From: an uncultured Paraburkholderia sp. | GTDB lineage: Bacteria; Pseudomonadota; Gammaproteobacteria; Burkholderiales; Burkholderiaceae | Direction: 5' to 3' | DNA: 7,205 nt | Assembly (NCBI GenBank): GCA_937917025.1 | Contig: CALFSF010000252.1 | Span: 1 to 7,205 of the forward strand | Shown: piece by piece, positions 4,869 through 7,205 of the stretch | Layout: each line of letters begins with the position of its first letter | How positions within the stretch are numbered: the first letter of the stretch is position 1 | Notes under the pieces: model-generated | Database searches by the model: none | What the model was told of the DNA's origin: nothing | The model's input: only the letters and a program-made list of their open reading frames with translations | Translations under genes and position numbers: made by a program

Positions 4869-7205
4869 TGGATCAATTCGCTAAAGAGACTCTGCCAATC
4901 TCCCTAGAGGAGGAAATGCGCCGTTCGTATCTCGATTACGCGATGAGCGTGATCGTGGGGCGTGCGCTTCCCGATGTCCGCGACGGCCTGAAGCCGGTCC
5001 ACCGGCGCGTGCTGTACGCGATGCACGAACTGAACAACGACTGGAACCGCGCCTACAAGAAGTCCGCGCGTATCGTCGGCGATGTGATCGGTAAGTATCA
5101 CCCGCACGGCGACACGGCTGTCTACGACACCATCGTCCGGATGGCGCAGGACTTTTCGCTACGATACATGCTGGTGGACGGCCAGGGTAACTTCGGCTCC
5201 GTCGACGGCGACAACGCCGCGGCGATGCGGTACACCGAAATCCGCATGGCGAAGATCGGCCATGAACTGCTCGCCGACATCGACAAGGAAACCGTCGACT
5301 TCCAGCCGAACTACGACGGCAGCGAAAACGAACCGGCGATCCTGCCGGCGCGCATCCCCAATCTTCTGATCAATGGCTCGTCCGGCATCGCGGTCGGGAT
5401 GGCGACGAACATTCCGCCGCACAACCTGAACGAAGTTGTCGACGCCTGCCATCATCTGCTGAAAAATCCGGACGCCACGATCGACGAACTGATCGAGATC
5501 GTGCCGGCACCAGATTTCCCGACTGCCGGCATCATCTATGGCGTCGCGGGTGTGCGCGACGGCTATCGCACCGGCCGCGGCCGCGTCGTGATGCGCGCCA
5601 CGACCCACTTCGAGGAAATCGATCGCGGCCAGCGCATGGCGATCATCGTCGACGAGTTGCCGTATCAGGTGAACAAGCGCTCGCTGCTGGAGCGCATCGC
5701 CGAACTCGTCAACGAGAAAAAGCTGGAAGGCATTTCCGACATCCGCGACGAATCCGACAAGAGCGGCATGCGCGTCGTGATCGAGCTGAAGCGCGGCGAA
5801 GTGCCTGAGGTGATCCTCAACAATCTGTACAAGGCGACGCAGCTGCAGGACACGTTCGGCATGAACATGGTCGCGCTCGTCGACGGCCAGCCGAAGCTCC
5901 TGAACCTGAAGGAAATGCTGACCTGCTTCCTGTCGCATCGACGGGAAGTGCTGACGCGGCGCACTGTATACGAACTGCGCAAGGCCCGCGAACGCGGCCA
6001 CGTGCTCGAAGGTCTGGCGGTTGCGCTCGCGAACATCGACGACTTCATCGCGATCATCAAGGCCGCGCCGACGCCGCCGATCGCGAAGCAGGAGTTGATG
6101 GCGCGTCCGTGGGATTCGTCGCTCGTGCGCGAAATGCTGTCGCGCGCCGAGACCGAAAACGCAACGGCGGGCGGCCGTCAGGCCTATCGTCCGGACGGTC
6201 TGAATCCGCTGTTCGGCATGCAGCCGGATGGCCTGTACCGTCTGTCCGACGTCCAGGCGCAGGAAATCCTGCAGATGCGTCTGCAGCGCCTGACGGGTCT
6301 CGAGCAGGACAAGATCATCGGCGAATACCGCGAGGTGATGGCCCAGATCGCCGATCTGCTGGACATCCTCGCGCGTCCGGAGCGCATTACGGCGATCATC
6401 GTCGACGAACTGACGTCGATCCGCGCCGAATTCGGCGACGCGCGTCGCTCGCGCATCGAACTGAACGCGACCGAGCTGAACACCGAGGACCTGATCACGC
6501 CGCAGGACATGGTCGTCACCATGTCGCACGCGGGTTACGTGAAATCGCAGCCGTTGTCCGAATATCGCGCCCAGAAGCGCGGAGGTCGCGGCAAACAGGC
6601 GACGTCGATGAAGGAAGACGACTGGATCGACACGCTCTTCATCGCGAACACGCACGATCACATCCTGTGCTTCTCGAACCGCGGCCGCGTGTACTGGGTG
6701 AAGGTGTATGAGGTGCCGCAGGGCTCGCGGAACTCGCGCGGCCGTCCGATCGTCAATATGTTCCCGCTGCAGGACGGCGAGAAGATCACGGTGGTGCTGC
6801 CGGTCAAGGAGTTCTCGGCCGACCGCTTCATCTTCATGGCGACGGCGCTCGGCACGGTCAAGAAGACGCCGCTGGAAGCGTTCAGCCGCCCGCTGCGCAA
6901 GGGCATCATCGCGGTCGGTCTCGACGACGGCGATTATCTGATCGGCGCCGCGATCACCGACGGCCAGCACGACGTGATGCTGTTCTCGGATTCGGGCAAG
7001 GCGGTGCGCTTCGACGAAAACGACGTGCGTCCGATGGGCCGCGAGGCGCGCGGCGTGCGCGGCATGCAGCTGGACGACGGGCAGCAGGTCATCGCGCTCC
7101 TCGTTGCCGGCGACGAGCAGCAGTCGGTGCTGACCGCAACGGAGAACGGTTTCGGCAAGCGCACGCCGATTACCGAGTACACGCGTCATGGCCGCGGCAC
7201 AAAGG
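4868..7205 (+). CDS. gyrA: DNA gyrase subunit A (3' end outside window)
   Basis: GyrA is the DNA breakage-reunion subunit of the GyrA2GyrB2 enzyme that introduces negative supercoils. The window holds 779 codons of the roughly 865-875 usual for proteobacteria. The N-terminal winged-helix/tower core is complete, with catalytic Tyr122 preceded by Arg121 (MRYTEIR) and the quinolone region HPHGDTAVYDTIVRMAQ, with Thr83 and Asp87 in E. coli numbering. Conserved stretches such as GSSGIAVGMATNIPPHNL follow. The GyrA box QKRGGRG (569-575) opens the C-terminal beta-pinwheel that wraps DNA, and several blades are present before the cut. An in-frame TAA at 4853-4855 rules out an upstream start, so the ATG at 4868 is fixed. 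No Shine-Dalgarno is evident. The gene is divergent from ompA. Thr83 is normal in Burkholderia and I see no classical resistance change. Confidence 0.99.
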   Translation, partial: MDQFAKETLPISLEEEMRRSYLDYAMSVIVGRALPDVRDGLKPVHRRVLYAMHELNNDWNRAYKKSARIVGDVIGKYHPHGDTAVYDTIVRMAQDFSLRYMLVDGQGNFGSVDGDNAAAMRYTEIRMAKIGHELLADIDKETVDFQPNYDGSENEPAILPARIPNLLINGSSGIAVGMATNIPPHNLNEVVDACHHLLKNPDATIDELIEIVPAPDFPTAGIIYGVAGVRDGYRTGRGRVVMRATTHFEEIDRGQRMAIIVDELPYQVNKRSLLERIAELVNEKKLEGISDIRDESDKSGMRVVIELKRGEVPEVILNNLYKATQLQDTFGMNMVALVDGQPKLLNLKEMLTCFLSHRREVLTRRTVYELRKARERGHVLEGLAVALANIDDFIAIIKAAPTPPIAKQELMARPWDSSLVREMLSRAETENATAGGRQAYRPDGLNPLFGMQPDGLYRLSDVQAQEILQMRLQRLTGLEQDKIIGEYREVMAQIADLLDILARPERITAIIVDELTSIRAEFGDARRSRIELNATELNTEDLITPQDMVVTMSHAGYVKSQPLSEYRAQKRGGRGKQATSMKEDDWIDTLFIANTHDHILCFSNRGRVYWVKVYEVPQGSRNSRGRPIVNMFPLQDGEKITVVLPVKEFSADRFIFMATALGTVKKTPLEAFSRPLRKGIIAVGLDDGDYLIGAAITDGQHDVMLFSDSGKAVRFDENDVRPMGREARGVRGMQLDDGQQVIALLVAGDEQQSVLTATENGFGKRTPITEYTRHGRGTK

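Noticed and set aside
5159..7189. 676-codon open frame antisense to gyrA
   Set aside because: It is a mirror of gyrA codons in GC-rich DNA (strong third-position bias keeps the antisense frame open). Its composition is very rich in Arg, His and Asp, matches no family I know, and gyrA itself is unmistakable.

Overview
The window is a stretch of high-GC chromosomal DNA from a betaproteobacterium, most likely Burkholderia or Paraburkholderia. The evidence is a tmRNA with an ANDETFALAA proteolysis tag, the gyrA / ompA-family / ubiG / HAD-phosphatase gene order, a GyrA with Thr at position 83, and codon use strongly biased to G or C in third positions. These are core genes. I see no transposase, integrase, phage gene or CRISPR array.

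Layout, left to right. A TolC-family outer membrane channel gene (16-1404, +) starts inside the stop codon of an unseen upstream gene. It ends at a hairpin terminator (1432-1466) that faces, and probably also serves, the convergent tmRNA gene ssrA (1514-1883, -). Upstream of ssrA lie a sigma70-like promoter and a perfect 20-bp palindrome at the predicted transcription start. Next, on the minus strand, is an apparent ubiG-gph operon: the ubiquinone O-methyltransferase (2801-3499) and a HAD phosphatase (2060-2773), with a good promoter before ubiG. Then comes an OmpA-family peptidoglycan-binding protein gene (3726-4376, -) with its own terminator, a strong ribosome binding site, a structured leader and an extended -10 promoter. 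A 491-bp intergenic region separates it from the divergent gyrA (4868 to the window end, +), which is cut off after 779 codons.

Functional view. Two envelope proteins (TolC-like channel, OmpA-like anchor), a respiratory quinone enzyme, a sugar-phosphate or phosphoglycolate phosphatase, ribosome rescue RNA and DNA gyrase are juxtaposed. Only ubiG and gph look co-transcribed. The phosphatase next to ubiG and near gyrA sits where Pseudomonas carries mupP (peptidoglycan recycling), so its usual label of phosphoglycolate phosphatase deserves doubt.

The most interesting signals are regulatory. (1) A possible leaderless 27-codon reading frame begins at the predicted gyrA transcription start and ends in TAATG, overlapping the gyrA start codon, which has no Shine-Dalgarno sequence. 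(2) The 20-bp palindrome lies at the ssrA transcription start. (3) A 14-bp inverted repeat brackets the ompA promoter. None of these is proven; conservation and RNA-end mapping would decide. I found no convincing new multi-gene system in this window.
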